A stretch of DNA of 64,000 bases. Origin: Actinomycetes bacterium (GTDB taxonomy: Bacteria; Actinomycetota; Actinomycetes; Actinomycetales; Demequinaceae). The notes beneath the pieces were generated by a model, which saw only the letters and a program-made list of their open reading frames with translations, searched no databases and was not told where the DNA came from. Positions 1-8,924 of this stretch are shown piece by piece (the stretch's first letter is position 1; each line of letters opens with the position of its first letter). The translations under genes and the position numbers were made by a program. The stretch is taken from contig JAEYOR010000028.1 of NCBI GenBank assembly GCA_023411615.1, positions 1 through 64,000 of the forward strand, given 5' to 3'.

Positions 1-36
1 CGGCCCTGTGATCCACCCGAGGCGTGACAATGGGGT

Positions 37-801
37 GTGCCTCTCTACCGTGATCACGCGATCGTGCTCCGCACCCACAAGTTGGGTGAGGCCGATCGCA
101 TCGTCACGATGCTCACGCGTCAGCACGGCAAAGTTCGAGCTGTCGCCAAGGGAGTGCGGCGCACCTCAAGTCGTATTGGGGCACGGATGGAACCCTTCAT
201 GCTCGCGGACGTGCAGCTGTATGAGGGCCGCAATCTCGACATCGTGAGCCAAGTGGAGACCCGCGAACCGTATGCCCGCCGCATCTCTGAGGACTACGCG
301 CTTTTCACTGCCGCCACCGCCATGGTCGAGACGGTCGACACGATCGTCGACCATGAGCGCGAGCCCGCGCCCGAGCATTTCCGGCTCCTGCACGGCGCGT
401 TAGGGGCGCTCAGCAGGCGCGAACACGATCCGGGCCTTGTGCTCGACTCCTTCTTGCTCAGAGCGCTCGCGCTTGCGGGCTACGCGCCGAGCTTTGAAGA
501 ATGCGCCTCATGTGGGGCGCCGGGACCGCATCGCGCCTTCCAGGTGAGCGGGGGTGGTGCGACCTGTGAGGAGTGTCGCCAGCCCGGCGCTGCGGCCCCG
601 GCCCCCGAGACCTTCAGCCTTCTCAGTGCACTTCTCGCGGGAGAGTGGGCGCTTGCGGACGCGGCGGAGTTGCGGCATCGGCGCGAGGCTGCAGGTCTCA
701 TCGCCGCTTACTCGCAGTTCCACCTCGAGCGGCGCGTGCGGAGCCTCGGACTCGTCGATCGCGGTGACCAGGCGCCTGTCGGAGACCCGTTCGCGCATTA
801 G
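37..801 (+). CDS. recO: DNA repair protein RecO
   Basis: The 254-residue product matches RecO, which with RecF and RecR loads RecA onto SSB-coated single-stranded DNA and anneals complementary strands during gap repair. The N-terminal OB-fold starts MPLYRDHAIVLRTHKLGEAD, and a four-cysteine zinc site (CASCG followed by CEEC) sits near residues 157-180, as in actinobacterial RecO. The start is GTG. A TGACAAT element ends five bases before it, so the transcript may be leaderless. uppS follows after 10 bases, the usual actinobacterial recO-uppS pairing. Length and order are normal for the family. Confidence 0.95.
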   Translation: MPLYRDHAIVLRTHKLGEADRIVTMLTRQHGKVRAVAKGVRRTSSRIGARMEPFMLADVQLYEGRNLDIVSQVETREPYARRISEDYALFTAATAMVETVDTIVDHEREPAPEHFRLLHGALGALSRREHDPGLVLDSFLLRALALAGYAPSFEECASCGAPGPHRAFQVSGGGATCEECRQPGAAAPAPETFSLLSALLAGEWALADAAELRHRREAAGLIAAYSQFHLERRVRSLGLVDRGDQAPVGDPFAH

Positions 802-811
802 CCTTGAGGAT

Positions 812-1573
812 GTGACACCGCAGCCACCGCCGCCGCATCCGTCTGGAGCGACCCCGCCGCCTATGCCCGCCGCCGTTGTGCCTGCGCACGTGGCGATTGT
901 CATGGATGGCAATGGCAGGTGGGCTAGGCAACGTGGATTGGCGCGCACCGAGGGTCATGCGCGCGGAGAGGCAGCCCTCCTTGACGTTGTTGCCGGCGCG
1001 ATCGAGATAGGCGTCAGTCACATCAGTGCGTACGCCTTCAGCACGGAGAACTGGAAGCGCAGCCCGGACGAGGTGCGCTTTCTCATGGGCTTCAATCGCG
1101 ACGTCATTCGACGCCGCCGTGACCAGATGCACGAGTGGGGGGTGCGCGTGCGCTGGGCCGGGCGTCGTCCTAAATTGTGGAAGTCCGTCATCGCGGAGCT
1201 GGAGAAGGCTGAAGAGCTCACTCGCGACAACACGACGATGACCCTCACGATGTGCGTCAACTACGGCGGGCGTGCGGAGATCGCCGATGCGGCGCGGGCG
1301 ATCGCGCTCAAGGTCGCCGAAGGAGAAATCGACCCAGACAAGGTCACAGAGAAGACGGTTGCCGAGCATCTCGACGAACCCGACATGCCTGATGTTGATC
1401 TCTTCTGGCGTTCGAGCGGCGAGAAGCGCTCAAGCAATTTCCTGCCGTGGCAAGCGGCCTATGCGGAGTATGTGTTCTCCGACGTGTTGTGGCCAGATGT
1501 CGACCGGCGCCACCTGTGGGCGGCTATTGAGGAGTACGCGAACCGGAATCGACGCTTTGGCGCAGCCGAGTAG
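812..1573 (+). CDS. uppS: Isoprenyl transferase (undecaprenyl/decaprenyl diphosphate synthase)
   Basis: This cis-prenyltransferase condenses isopentenyl diphosphate onto an allylic primer to make the C50/C55 lipid carrier for peptidoglycan and arabinan synthesis. Motif I (HVAIVMDGNGRW) carries the catalytic Asp at about residue 32, and the C-terminal motif DLFWRSSGEKRSSNFLPWQ holds the IPP-binding Arg and Ser. In most homologues that last motif reads RTSGE.R.SNF, so this is a mild variant. The open frame runs further upstream into recO. I chose GTG 812 because it keeps the PPPHPSGA leader typical of actinobacterial homologues; ATG 863 is the alternative. The 3' end overlaps the convergent DedA-like gene by 50 bases. 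Confidence 0.9.
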   Translation: MTPQPPPPHPSGATPPPMPAAVVPAHVAIVMDGNGRWARQRGLARTEGHARGEAALLDVVAGAIEIGVSHISAYAFSTENWKRSPDEVRFLMGFNRDVIRRRRDQMHEWGVRVRWAGRRPKLWKSVIAELEKAEELTRDNTTMTLTMCVNYGGRAEIADAARAIALKVAEGEIDPDKVTEKTVAEHLDEPDMPDVDLFWRSSGEKRSSNFLPWQAAYAEYVFSDVLWPDVDRRHLWAAIEEYANRNRRFGAAE

Positions 1574-2033
1574 CGCCCCACGCAAGCAAAGCGATCGCGA
1601 TGAGTGCGCCGATCCCTAACCACGGGGAGGCGGCGAATGCCTCAAAAACGGAGAAACCGAGAGTCGCGTAGATCGCGGCCCACGCCATGCAGCCCGGGAT
1701 CATCGCGATGGTGTAAATATCCCAACGCATGCGGACGTAACCGGCCGTGATGTTCACCATCGTCTGGAATCCGATGGTGAGGAACGACAATGGCAGCCCG
1801 ATCGGGCCCCACTTGTCGAGGAACCGGCGCGCGCTTTCTGCGCGTGGGCCCGACAGCGTGCGGGCGAGTGAAGCCGCACGCGGACGATCCGAGACAGCCG
1901 CAACGTCCGCACCGCGACGCGCCCACCGGCCGAGCCAATACGTCGCTTGGGCGCGAGTGAACACGACGAACAGCAAGAACAGGGCGACTGCCCACCACCC
2001 CAGTCCTTCGAGGACATCGGGCACGCCAGCCAT
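1524..2033 (-). CDS. DedA/VTT-family membrane protein
   Basis: This 169-residue integral membrane protein has four or five hydrophobic segments. The central part (FLDKWGPIGLPLSFLTIGFQ, then ITAGYVRM) matches the re-entrant core of the SNARE-associated/VTT (DedA) family, proposed to flip or scramble lipids. It is shorter than classical DedA proteins (about 200 residues) and lacks the acidic N-terminal motif. It stops inside the convergent uppS gene and starts just after zur. No specific substrate can be read from the sequence. Confidence 0.7.
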   Translation of the reverse strand: MAGVPDVLEGLGWWAVALFLLFVVFTRAQATYWLGRWARRGADVAAVSDRPRAASLARTLSGPRAESARRFLDKWGPIGLPLSFLTIGFQTMVNITAGYVRMRWDIYTIAMIPGCMAWAAIYATLGFSVFEAFAASPWLGIGALIAIALLAWGATRLRQSVDSGSRTPQ

Positions 2034-2438
2034 TTATGCCTTCCTTTGCGCGCAGTCGCCACACACGCCGGTGAGTTCGAGGGTGTGTTCGATGTGGGAG
2101 TACCCATGCTGCGAGCCGACTCGAGCGGCCAGGGATTCAACCGATGGCAGGTCGATGTCCTCGGCTGCGCCGCACTCGCGGCAGCGGAGGTGGTGATGGT
2201 GCGTCTCCGAGGTCTCGCACAGTCGATAGAGCGCTTCGCCGGATTCAGTGAGGACGGTGTCGACCTCGCCGGATTCCGCGAGACTCTGCAAGGCTCGATA
2301 GACGGTGGCGAGGCCAGCCGATGTACCACTGCGCCGCAAGCGTTCGTGCCAATCCTGAGCTGATCGGAAACCGCCTTCGGCGAGGACGTTGAGAACGGCC
2401 GCACGTTGCTTTGTCATGCGGGGCTTCGGTGAAGTCAT
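2034..2438 (-). CDS. zur: Fur-family regulator, probable zinc uptake regulator Zur
   Basis: The 134-residue product is a Fur-superfamily metalloregulator. An N-terminal winged helix (TKQRAAVLNVLAEGGFRSAQ, then TVYRALQSL) is followed by a metal-binding dimerisation domain with HHHHLRCRECG and a C-terminal CGDC, which together make the structural Cys4 zinc site. It is the last gene of znuA-znuC-znuB-zur and overlaps znuB by 4 bases. That position and the Zur-type box ahead of znuA identify it as the zinc-sensing repressor of its own operon rather than an iron or peroxide sensor. Confidence 0.88.
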   Translation of the reverse strand: MTSPKPRMTKQRAAVLNVLAEGGFRSAQDWHERLRRSGTSAGLATVYRALQSLAESGEVDTVLTESGEALYRLCETSETHHHHLRCRECGAAEDIDLPSVESLAARVGSQHGYSHIEHTLELTGVCGDCAQRKA

Positions 2439-3280
2439 GACGTGCTCCTGACGCGTCCTACTGTGTTGCTCACCACGCTTGTCACCACATAGCCGGCGAC
2501 TCCGAGAACCACGATGAGGGCGCCCGGCTGCAGATTGTGCTCCAACGTGATGGCGATGCCGACGACGGTGAGCACTGCGCCGACTCCCATGGCGAGATGC
2601 ATCGTGCGTGAGAAGGAGTGGGTCAGCTGCTGCGCAATGGCAACCGGCAGGATCATGAGGGCGCTCACCAAGAGAACGCCAACCACTCGCATTGCGGCGG
2701 TGATGGTGACGGCGGCGAGCACCGCGACCACCATGTTGAGTGCGCCCACTGGCAATCCCGTTGAGCGCGCAAACTCCTGATCATGCGTGACAGTGAAGAG
2801 GGCAGGGCGCAAGTAGATGCCGACGGTCAAGATGACAACAGCAAGTGCCACGGTCACCCACACGTCTGTCCACGTCACCGTCGAGATTGAGCCGAACAGG
2901 TAGCCCAAGAGGTTGGCATTCGAACCTCCGGCGGCGCCGATGAGGAGGACCCCGGTGGCGATGCCACCGTAAAAGAGGATGGCCATCACCACGTCGGCAG
3001 CTGCGCCACGAGTGCGCATCCGCTCAATGGTGACTGCGCCGGCGATGGCAAACACCACCGCGCCTGGCACGGCGAGGCTGTCACGTTGGGCGAGATCCGC
3101 GGCTGAGCCGGCAAGCCATCCTGCTGCAACTCCCGCCAAGGCGACGTGGCCGATGCCGTCGCCCAGCAAGGCCATGCGGCGTTGCACCAGGTACGTGCCC
3201 ACCACTGGCGTTGCGAGGCCCACGAGCACCCCGACGAGGAGCATCCGTTGAACGAGAGGCTCGGATAAGAGCGAGATCAC
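2435..3280 (-). CDS. znuB: Zinc/manganese ABC transporter permease
   Basis: The 281-residue polytopic membrane protein belongs to the ABC-3 permease family, with about eight or nine transmembrane helices and the conserved LLGDGIGHVALAGVAAGW segment near the N terminus. It forms the membrane channel that works with the ATPase and the solute-binding protein encoded upstream. It overlaps znuC by 4 bases and zur by 4 bases, showing tight translational coupling in the zinc operon. Confidence 0.9.
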   Translation of the reverse strand: MISLLSEPLVQRMLLVGVLVGLATPVVGTYLVQRRMALLGDGIGHVALAGVAAGWLAGSAADLAQRDSLAVPGAVVFAIAGAVTIERMRTRGAAADVVMAILFYGGIATGVLLIGAAGGSNANLLGYLFGSISTVTWTDVWVTVALAVVILTVGIYLRPALFTVTHDQEFARSTGLPVGALNMVVAVLAAVTITAAMRVVGVLLVSALMILPVAIAQQLTHSFSRTMHLAMGVGAVLTVVGIAITLEHNLQPGALIVVLGVAGYVVTSVVSNTVGRVRSTS

Positions 3281-4074
3281 GGTGCCTCCAAGCCAAGCGT
3301 CGGGTGCGCGTGTTGAATGTCGTGGTCTTCGTGGGGGTGCTCATGGTCGTGACCTGGCAGCGCGTGGACGCCGAGGTCGCGGGGAGGTTCGCCGGTGTAC
3401 GTGACACAGCCGTCCTCAAGGACAACCGCGGTGTCGATGTGGCGAGCGAGCGCCCCGAGTTCATGCAAGACGACGACGATCGCCACGCCTTCGTCCTTGA
3501 GATGACCCAAGGCGTGAGCGAAGGCCACTTGAGACTGGAGGTCGACACCCGCCATCGGCTCATCAAGAATGAGCACGCGCGGCCTGCGGACAAGCGCTCG
3601 TGCGATGAGCACCCGCTGTTGCTGACCGCCCGAGAGCCGGCTCACATCGCGAGGGGCGAGATCCTCGACCCCCAAGATGCTCAGTGCCTCGATTGCTGAC
3701 TCACGATGGTGGCGCGGAGGTCGCCACGTGCTCTTGCCAAGCAGTCCCGATGTGACAACCTCGAGGGCGGTGGCTGCCACGCCGCCCGCCGCAGTCATTC
3801 GCTGTGGGGCATAGCCGAGCAGTGCCCGAGAGGCGGCCGACGCTGGCTTGCCGAACAGGGATATGGACCCATTGGTAGTGGGATGGGCTCCGACAAGCGC
3901 CCTCACAAAGGTCGATTTGCCCGAGCCGTTTCCACCCATCAGCGCAACGACTTCGCCGGGCCGAGCCTGCAAGCTCACATGGTGAAGAATCTCGGCGCCT
4001 TGTAGCGACACGCATATCTCGCGGGCATCGAGCGCGAGCTCGGCGAGGTGCGGTTCGTGGTTGGGATCAGTCAC
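3277..4074 (-). CDS. znuC: Zinc ABC transporter ATP-binding protein
   Basis: The ATPase powers zinc import. Walker A is GGNGSGKST, the signature is LSGGQQQR, and Walker B is RVLILDEP. The C terminus is rich in histidine (GHDHEHPHEDHDIQHAH), as in many zinc transporters. The frame extends upstream to 4152, but I chose GTG 4074 because it overlaps the znuA stop by 8 bases, has GGGAGG about 10 bases upstream, and gives a family-typical 265 residues. Confidence 0.9.
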   Translation of the reverse strand: MTDPNHEPHLAELALDAREICVSLQGAEILHHVSLQARPGEVVALMGGNGSGKSTFVRALVGAHPTTNGSISLFGKPASAASRALLGYAPQRMTAAGGVAATALEVVTSGLLGKSTWRPPRHHRESAIEALSILGVEDLAPRDVSRLSGGQQQRVLIARALVRRPRVLILDEPMAGVDLQSQVAFAHALGHLKDEGVAIVVVLHELGALARHIDTAVVLEDGCVTYTGEPPRDLGVHALPGHDHEHPHEDHDIQHAHPTLGLEAP

Positions 4075-5017
4075 AGTTGAGTGCCTCCCGCAGTGCATCG
4101 AGGTTGCGCAGCATGACGCTGGAATAGTCGTCCCCAGCTGCTGCAGTCTCAAGCGGATCGAGCACAGCAGTGGTCACTCCCGTGTCTTGCGCGACTGCCT
4201 CAGCTACTCGCGCGCTGACAAGCTGTTCCGTGAAAACGGTGGTGGCGCCAGTGTCGCGGATGAGTTGCCCGATCTCGCGCAGGCGTGCGGGGGACGGCTC
4301 GGTGTCCGGCTCGATGCCGGCAATGCTCACTTGATGAAGGTCATACGCGTGCGCGAGGTAACCAAAAGCGGCGTGGGAGGTGACGATGTCGCGCCGTTCA
4401 CACCGGGCCAGTCCGGCGGTGAAGGTGTCATCGAGATTGGTGAGCTCCACGACGAGTGTCCCTGCTTGAGATCGATAATGCGCGGCATTGGTGGGGTCAA
4501 GGGCCGCGAATTGCTCGCTCACCGCAGTGGCGTAGCGGGCGAGCGTGGTGGGGTCGAGCCAAAAGTGGGGATCCGCTGAACCGTGGTCATGGCCGTCACT
4601 GCCGTTGTCGTCCACGTGATCGTCGTCCGCGTGAGTGTCACCTTCAGCGAGGTCGATGACGTCGGTCGCGTCGAAGGCGTGGACGCCAGTGGCCTCGATT
4701 GCGTCCTCCACTGCGGGCTGGAACGCCTCGATGTAGAGCACGAGATCAGCATTGCCCATCTGACGGACCGCGGCGGGGGACAGTTCCACGTCATGGGGTT
4801 CCACTCCGGCCGGGGTGAGCGATGAGACGCTGACAAGGTCACCGCCTACGCGCTCGGCCACGTACTCGAGCGGGTAGAAGGCCGCCGCCACGGTGAGGGC
4901 GCTGTCATCGTTGTCGGCCCCCGGCGAAGCGGCGCATGCGGACGTCGCGATCAAAGCGACGGTGGCGCTGAGGACGATGGGGCGGGCGGCTCGTGTGAAG
5001 GAAGGGTGTTTCGGCAC
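4067..5017 (-). CDS. znuA: Zinc ABC transporter substrate-binding lipoprotein
   Basis: This is a cluster A-I solute-binding protein. A signal peptide ends in a lipobox-like ATSAC, followed by TVAAAFYPLEYVAERVGG. A central His/Asp-rich loop (DTHADDDH, then GHDHGSADPHFWLDP) is typical of zinc-specific members, and later metal ligands include the SHAAFGYLA region. The open frame begins 12 codons earlier, but those codons lie inside the Zur box, so I prefer GTG 5017. No Shine-Dalgarno is evident, so the message may be leaderless. It heads znuA-znuC-znuB-zur. Confidence 0.88.
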   Translation of the reverse strand: MPKHPSFTRAARPIVLSATVALIATSACAASPGADNDDSALTVAAAFYPLEYVAERVGGDLVSVSSLTPAGVEPHDVELSPAAVRQMGNADLVLYIEAFQPAVEDAIEATGVHAFDATDVIDLAEGDTHADDDHVDDNGSDGHDHGSADPHFWLDPTTLARYATAVSEQFAALDPTNAAHYRSQAGTLVVELTNLDDTFTAGLARCERRDIVTSHAAFGYLAHAYDLHQVSIAGIEPDTEPSPARLREIGQLIRDTGATTVFTEQLVSARVAEAVAQDTGVTTAVLDPLETAAAGDDYSSVMLRNLDALREALNCD

Positions 5018-5032
5018 ATCGAAAACGCTAAA

Positions 5033-5052
5033 GCAAATGAGAATCATTGTCA
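5033..5052. promoter_or_regulatory. Zur box upstream of znuA
   Basis: The inverted repeat AATGA-N3-TCATT lies at 5036-5048. Read on the minus strand as TGACAATGATTCTCATTTGC, it closely matches actinobacterial Zur operators. It sits 16-35 bases ahead of the znuA GTG, where a repressor would block the promoter. glyS lies on the other side and has its own TAGACT -10 at 5094-5099. Confidence 0.8.
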
Positions 5053-5140
5053 ATTACGCCCATGGTCGGGCCGTTTGCATCCCTGGCGCGGACTAGACTG
5101 ACCACCAACTCAGGCGACCTTCAACCCAGGAGAGTTCACC

Positions 5141-6520
5141 ATGGCCACGCGCCTCGACGACGTCATTTCCCTCGCCAAGCGGCGCGGATTCGTGTTCCCT
5201 TGCGGCGAGATTTACGGCGGCACCCGCTCCGCGTGGGACTACGGACCGCTCGGCGTCGAGTTGAAGGAGAACATCAAGCGTCAGTGGTGGCGCGCGATGG
5301 TGACACGTCGCGATGACATCGTGGGGCTCGACTCCTCGGTCATCCTGCCCACTCAAGTGTGGCAAGCCTCTGGCCACGTCGAGGCCTTCGTTGACCCGCT
5401 TGTCGAGTGCCTCAGCTGCCACAAGCGCTTCCGTGAGGATCATCTTCTCGAGGAATTTGAAGAGAAGAAGGGGCGCGCGCCCGAGGGTGGTCTTGCCGAG
5501 ATTGCCTGTGCCAGTTGCGGCACTCGGGGCCAGTGGACTGAACCCAAGATGTTCAACGGCCTCTTGCGCACGTACCTTGGAGCGGCGTCGGACGATTCCG
5601 GTCTGCACTATTTGCGCCCCGAGACCGCGCAAGGCATCTTCGTCAACTTCGAGAACGTCATGCGCTCCGCACGGATGCGCCCGCCCTTTGGCATCGCCCA
5701 GGTGGGCAAGTCATTCCGCAACGAGATCACGCCCGGAAACTTCATTTTCCGCACGCGTGAGTTCGAGCAGATGGAGATGGAGTTCTTCGTTGTGCCCGGC
5801 ACGGATGAGGAATGGCACGAGCGCTGGATCAATGAGCGCATGGACTGGTACGTGGGCCTCGGCATCAGCCGAGACAACCTCCGCTTGTATGAGCACCCCA
5901 AAGAAAAACTCTCCCACTACTCCAAGCGCACCGTGGACATCGAGTACCGCTTCGGATTCCAGGGCAGCGAGTTCGGCGAGCTCGAGGGCATTGCCAATCG
6001 CACCGATTTCGATCTGAAGACGCATTCCGAGAAGTCGGGCAAGGATCTCAGCTATCTCGATCCCGCCACGAATGAGCGCTACTACCCGTACGTCATTGAG
6101 CCCGCGGCAGGACTGTCGCGCTCGCTCATGGCTTTCCTTGTTGAGGCGTATGTCGAAGAAGAAGTGCCCACCGCAAAAGGCGGCACCGAGACGCGCACCG
6201 TCCTCAACCTTGACCCACGCCTCGCACCGGTCAAGGCCGCCGTGTTGCCGCTGTCCAAGTCCGAAGACCTCGTCCCCACGGCCGACGCTCTCGCGAAGGA
6301 GTTGCGTCAGTTCTGGAACGTCGAGATCGACGTCACTCAGTCGATTGGCAAGCGCTACCGTCGTCAGGACGAGGTGGGCACGCCGTACTGCATCACCGTC
6401 GACTTTGAGACCAAGGATGACCAGGCGGTGACGATTCGCGACCGCGACTCGATGCAGCAAGAGCGTGTCTCTCTCGACAACGTGAAGGCATACCTCGCAG
6501 AGCGTCTTCTCGGGGCATAG
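5141..6520 (+). CDS. glyS: Glycine--tRNA ligase
   Basis: The enzyme charges tRNA-Gly with glycine. It is the single-chain alpha2 class II type (459 residues) used by Actinobacteria. The catalytic core includes LRPETAQGIFVNFENV and FRNEITPGNFIFRTREFEQME (motif 2), and motif 3 appears as EPAAGLSRSLMAFL. An insertion carries two CxxC pairs (CLSCHKRF and CASCGTRG), probably a zinc knuckle. The start has an AGGAGAG Shine-Dalgarno six bases upstream. A TAGACT -10 at 5094-5099 probably drives it, divergent from the zinc operon. Confidence 0.96.
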   Translation: MATRLDDVISLAKRRGFVFPCGEIYGGTRSAWDYGPLGVELKENIKRQWWRAMVTRRDDIVGLDSSVILPTQVWQASGHVEAFVDPLVECLSCHKRFREDHLLEEFEEKKGRAPEGGLAEIACASCGTRGQWTEPKMFNGLLRTYLGAASDDSGLHYLRPETAQGIFVNFENVMRSARMRPPFGIAQVGKSFRNEITPGNFIFRTREFEQMEMEFFVVPGTDEEWHERWINERMDWYVGLGISRDNLRLYEHPKEKLSHYSKRTVDIEYRFGFQGSEFGELEGIANRTDFDLKTHSEKSGKDLSYLDPATNERYYPYVIEPAAGLSRSLMAFLVEAYVEEEVPTAKGGTETRTVLNLDPRLAPVKAAVLPLSKSEDLVPTADALAKELRQFWNVEIDVTQSIGKRYRRQDEVGTPYCITVDFETKDDQAVTIRDRDSMQQERVSLDNVKAYLAERLLGA

Positions 6521-6528
6521 GTCGCGCT

Positions 6529-7743
6529 GTGGGTGTCGGGCACGTTCACGAGGGTGAGCGGCCGCGCGCCACAGAGCGGGTCACCACGATCCTCGCGATC
6601 GTGGTGGGCGTCGTCGTGTTCTTCACCGCACTTGGCGCTGCGTCGGTATGGCCCAAAGACTTCAGTTTCTTTGGCTCGATTCCCTCGGCGGACCCGGACT
6701 CGCGTTGGGTATCTGCCACCATCACGGCGGTCGACAGCGATGGCACGGTTCTCGCGACAATCGACGGCGAAGAGGAACGCGGCGAGCGACCGATGGCGAC
6801 GCTCGACGACCCGACGCTTCCGCTTGCTGTAGGCGACACCGTTCGGGCTCTTGAGCTTCCCGACGGTCAACTCGGGTTCTCCGACTACGAGCGCGGCGCG
6901 TCAATGCTCATTCTTGCGATCATCTACGTGGTGCTTGTCATCGCTGTTGCGTGGTGGCGAGGGGTCGGGGCCTTGCTCGGGCTCGTCGCCGCCTTTGGCA
7001 TCGTCATGTTCTTCACCGTGCCGGCGCTGTTTGGTGGCGGGAACGCGCTCGTCGTCGGTCTCGTGACAGGAGCCGGCGCCCTCTTTGTCCTTCTTTATCT
7101 AGCGCATGGTCCAAATGCGCGCACGACGACCGCATACCTCGGCACACTTGCTGGTCTCGCTGTCACTGCGGCCCTCGCCGCATGGGCAGTGTCATCGAGC
7201 AAGCTGTTGGGATTCTGGAATGAAGACGGCGCCCACCTTGAGCTCTTCTCGAGGGGTGTCTCGCTCCAAGGAGTCGTCGTGTGCGGCATCGTCCTTGCCG
7301 GACTTGGCGTCCTCAACGACGTCACGGTGACCCAAGCGTCGGCCGTCTGGGAGTTGCGTACCGCGCGGCCGGACCTCAACTGGTGGTCGCTCTTTGTGCG
7401 TGGAATGCGCATTGGCCGCGATCACATTGCCTCCACGGTCTACACAATCGCTTTTGCTTATGTGGGCGCCGCTCTGCCAACCCTCATGTTCATTTCGCTT
7501 TACGGACAAGGCTTGGGCGTCACGCTCAGTTCATCGGATATCGCTGAGGAAGTGGTCCGCACCCTCGTTGGCTCGATTGGCCTTGTGCTTGCGGTGCCGC
7601 TCACCACGCTGATAGGCGCTCTCGTTGTCGCGGGCGACTCTGTCAAAGCGCCAGTGCGGGCGACCGCCCAGGTCGCGGCTCAGGTGGCCGCGCACGTTGC
7701 CGAGCAGATCGACGACGAGTCTTCGGCGACAATGGAGGAATGA
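6529..7743 (+). CDS. YibE/F-family integral membrane protein
   Basis: The 404-residue protein has one N-terminal helix, an extracytoplasmic domain (roughly residues 45-120), and then seven or eight helices with the YibE/F signature LNDVTVTQASAVWELR. A charged Gln/Ala-rich tail follows. The family resembles permeases but its substrate is unknown. It starts 8 bases after glyS and overlaps the dus start by 4 bases, so the three are probably co-transcribed. Confidence 0.85.
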   Translation: MGVGHVHEGERPRATERVTTILAIVVGVVVFFTALGAASVWPKDFSFFGSIPSADPDSRWVSATITAVDSDGTVLATIDGEEERGERPMATLDDPTLPLAVGDTVRALELPDGQLGFSDYERGASMLILAIIYVVLVIAVAWWRGVGALLGLVAAFGIVMFFTVPALFGGGNALVVGLVTGAGALFVLLYLAHGPNARTTTAYLGTLAGLAVTAALAAWAVSSSKLLGFWNEDGAHLELFSRGVSLQGVVVCGIVLAGLGVLNDVTVTQASAVWELRTARPDLNWWSLFVRGMRIGRDHIASTVYTIAFAYVGAALPTLMFISLYGQGLGVTLSSSDIAEEVVRTLVGSIGLVLAVPLTTLIGALVVAGDSVKAPVRATAQVAAQVAAHVAEQIDDESSATMEE

Positions 7744-8915
7744 ACGTCCCCACCTCTGCGCCGAGTCGCCTGCTGCCGCCGTTGCAGATCGGTCCCTTGC
7801 GCGTCGAGACACCTGTGGTGCTCGCACCGATGGCAGGCGTGACAAATGCGGCCTTCCGACGCTTGTGCCGTGAGCATGGCGGCGGGCTGTACGTCGCGGA
7901 AATGGTGACGTCGCGAGCGCTTGTAGAGCGCACTCCTGAAAGCCTCCGCATCATCGCGCACGATCCCGATGAGACGCCGCGCTCCGTCCAGGTCTATGGC
8001 GTTGATCCGGCCACAATTGGCGCGGCCGTGCGGATGATTGCCGAGGAGGAACGCGCCGATCACATCGATATGAACTTTGGCTGTCCCGTTCCCAAAGTCA
8101 CGCGCAAAGGCGGAGGCGCTGTGCTGCCCTGGAAGCGCGATCTGTTTCGCGACATCGTCCGCGCGGCGGTGCGTGCTGCGGAGCCCTTCGGCATCCCGGT
8201 CACTGTCAAGATGCGCAAGGGTGTTGACGACAGTCATCTCACATACCTTGACGCGGGCGTCATGGCCGAGGGGGAAGGCGCAGCGGCGGTCGCTCTCCAT
8301 GCGCGGACTGCCGCTGATTATTACAGCGGGCATGCCGACTGGGACTCGATCGCGCGCCTCAAAGACGCCGTTCGCACTGTCCCTGTGCTCGGCAATGGGG
8401 ATATCTGGTCCGCCGAGGACGCTGTGGAGATGGTCGAGCGGACCGGATGCGATGGCGTGGTCGTTGGCCGCGGGTGCATGGGACGGCCCTGGCTTTTTGC
8501 TGATCTTCAGGCCGCCTTTGACGGCCGCTCCGATCGAGTACGCCCCGGCCTGGGTCATGTTGCTGACACGATCTACCGCCACGGCGAACTGATGGTCGAC
8601 CACTTCGATGGTGATGAAGGCCGTGCGATGCGAGAAATCCGCAAGCATATGGCCTGGTATCTCAAGGGGTATCCGGTTGGTGGCGAGACTCGCCGCAATC
8701 TGGGGCTCGTCGAGTCGCTTGACCAGTTGCGCGCCTTGCTTGACTCGATGGACCTCGCGTCACCATACCCAGGCGAGGAAGCGGAAGGCCCGAGGGGGCG
8801 GCAGGGCACCGCGCGCCAGCCCGCGTGTCCAGAAGGGTGGCTTGACACCCGCGAGATCACGCCAGACCTCGAGCGCCGCTTGCAGGAGGCGGAATTGTCA
8901 GTCTCGGGCGGCTAG
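7740..8915 (+). CDS. dusB: tRNA dihydrouridine synthase (DusB-like)
   Basis: This flavoenzyme reduces uridines in the tRNA D-loop to dihydrouridine. The TIM-barrel FMN domain opens with VVLAPMAGVTNAAFRRLC. It contains DHIDMNFGCPVPKVTRKGGG with the catalytic Cys, then VTVKMRKG and HARTAADYYSG, and the phosphate-binding GNGDIWS. The helical tRNA-recognition domain follows. It overlaps the preceding YibE/F gene by 4 bases. Confidence 0.93.
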   Translation: MNVPTSAPSRLLPPLQIGPLRVETPVVLAPMAGVTNAAFRRLCREHGGGLYVAEMVTSRALVERTPESLRIIAHDPDETPRSVQVYGVDPATIGAAVRMIAEEERADHIDMNFGCPVPKVTRKGGGAVLPWKRDLFRDIVRAAVRAAEPFGIPVTVKMRKGVDDSHLTYLDAGVMAEGEGAAAVALHARTAADYYSGHADWDSIARLKDAVRTVPVLGNGDIWSAEDAVEMVERTGCDGVVVGRGCMGRPWLFADLQAAFDGRSDRVRPGLGHVADTIYRHGELMVDHFDGDEGRAMREIRKHMAWYLKGYPVGGETRRNLGLVESLDQLRALLDSMDLASPYPGEEAEGPRGRQGTARQPACPEGWLDTREITPDLERRLQEAELSVSGG

Positions 8916-8924
8916 CATCGAGAC

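Noticed and set aside
1..27. 3' end of an upstream gene before recO (frame 1 ends in TGA at 25-27)
   Set aside because: Only eight codons are visible; leuA often precedes recO in related genera, but the residues are too few to support a call.
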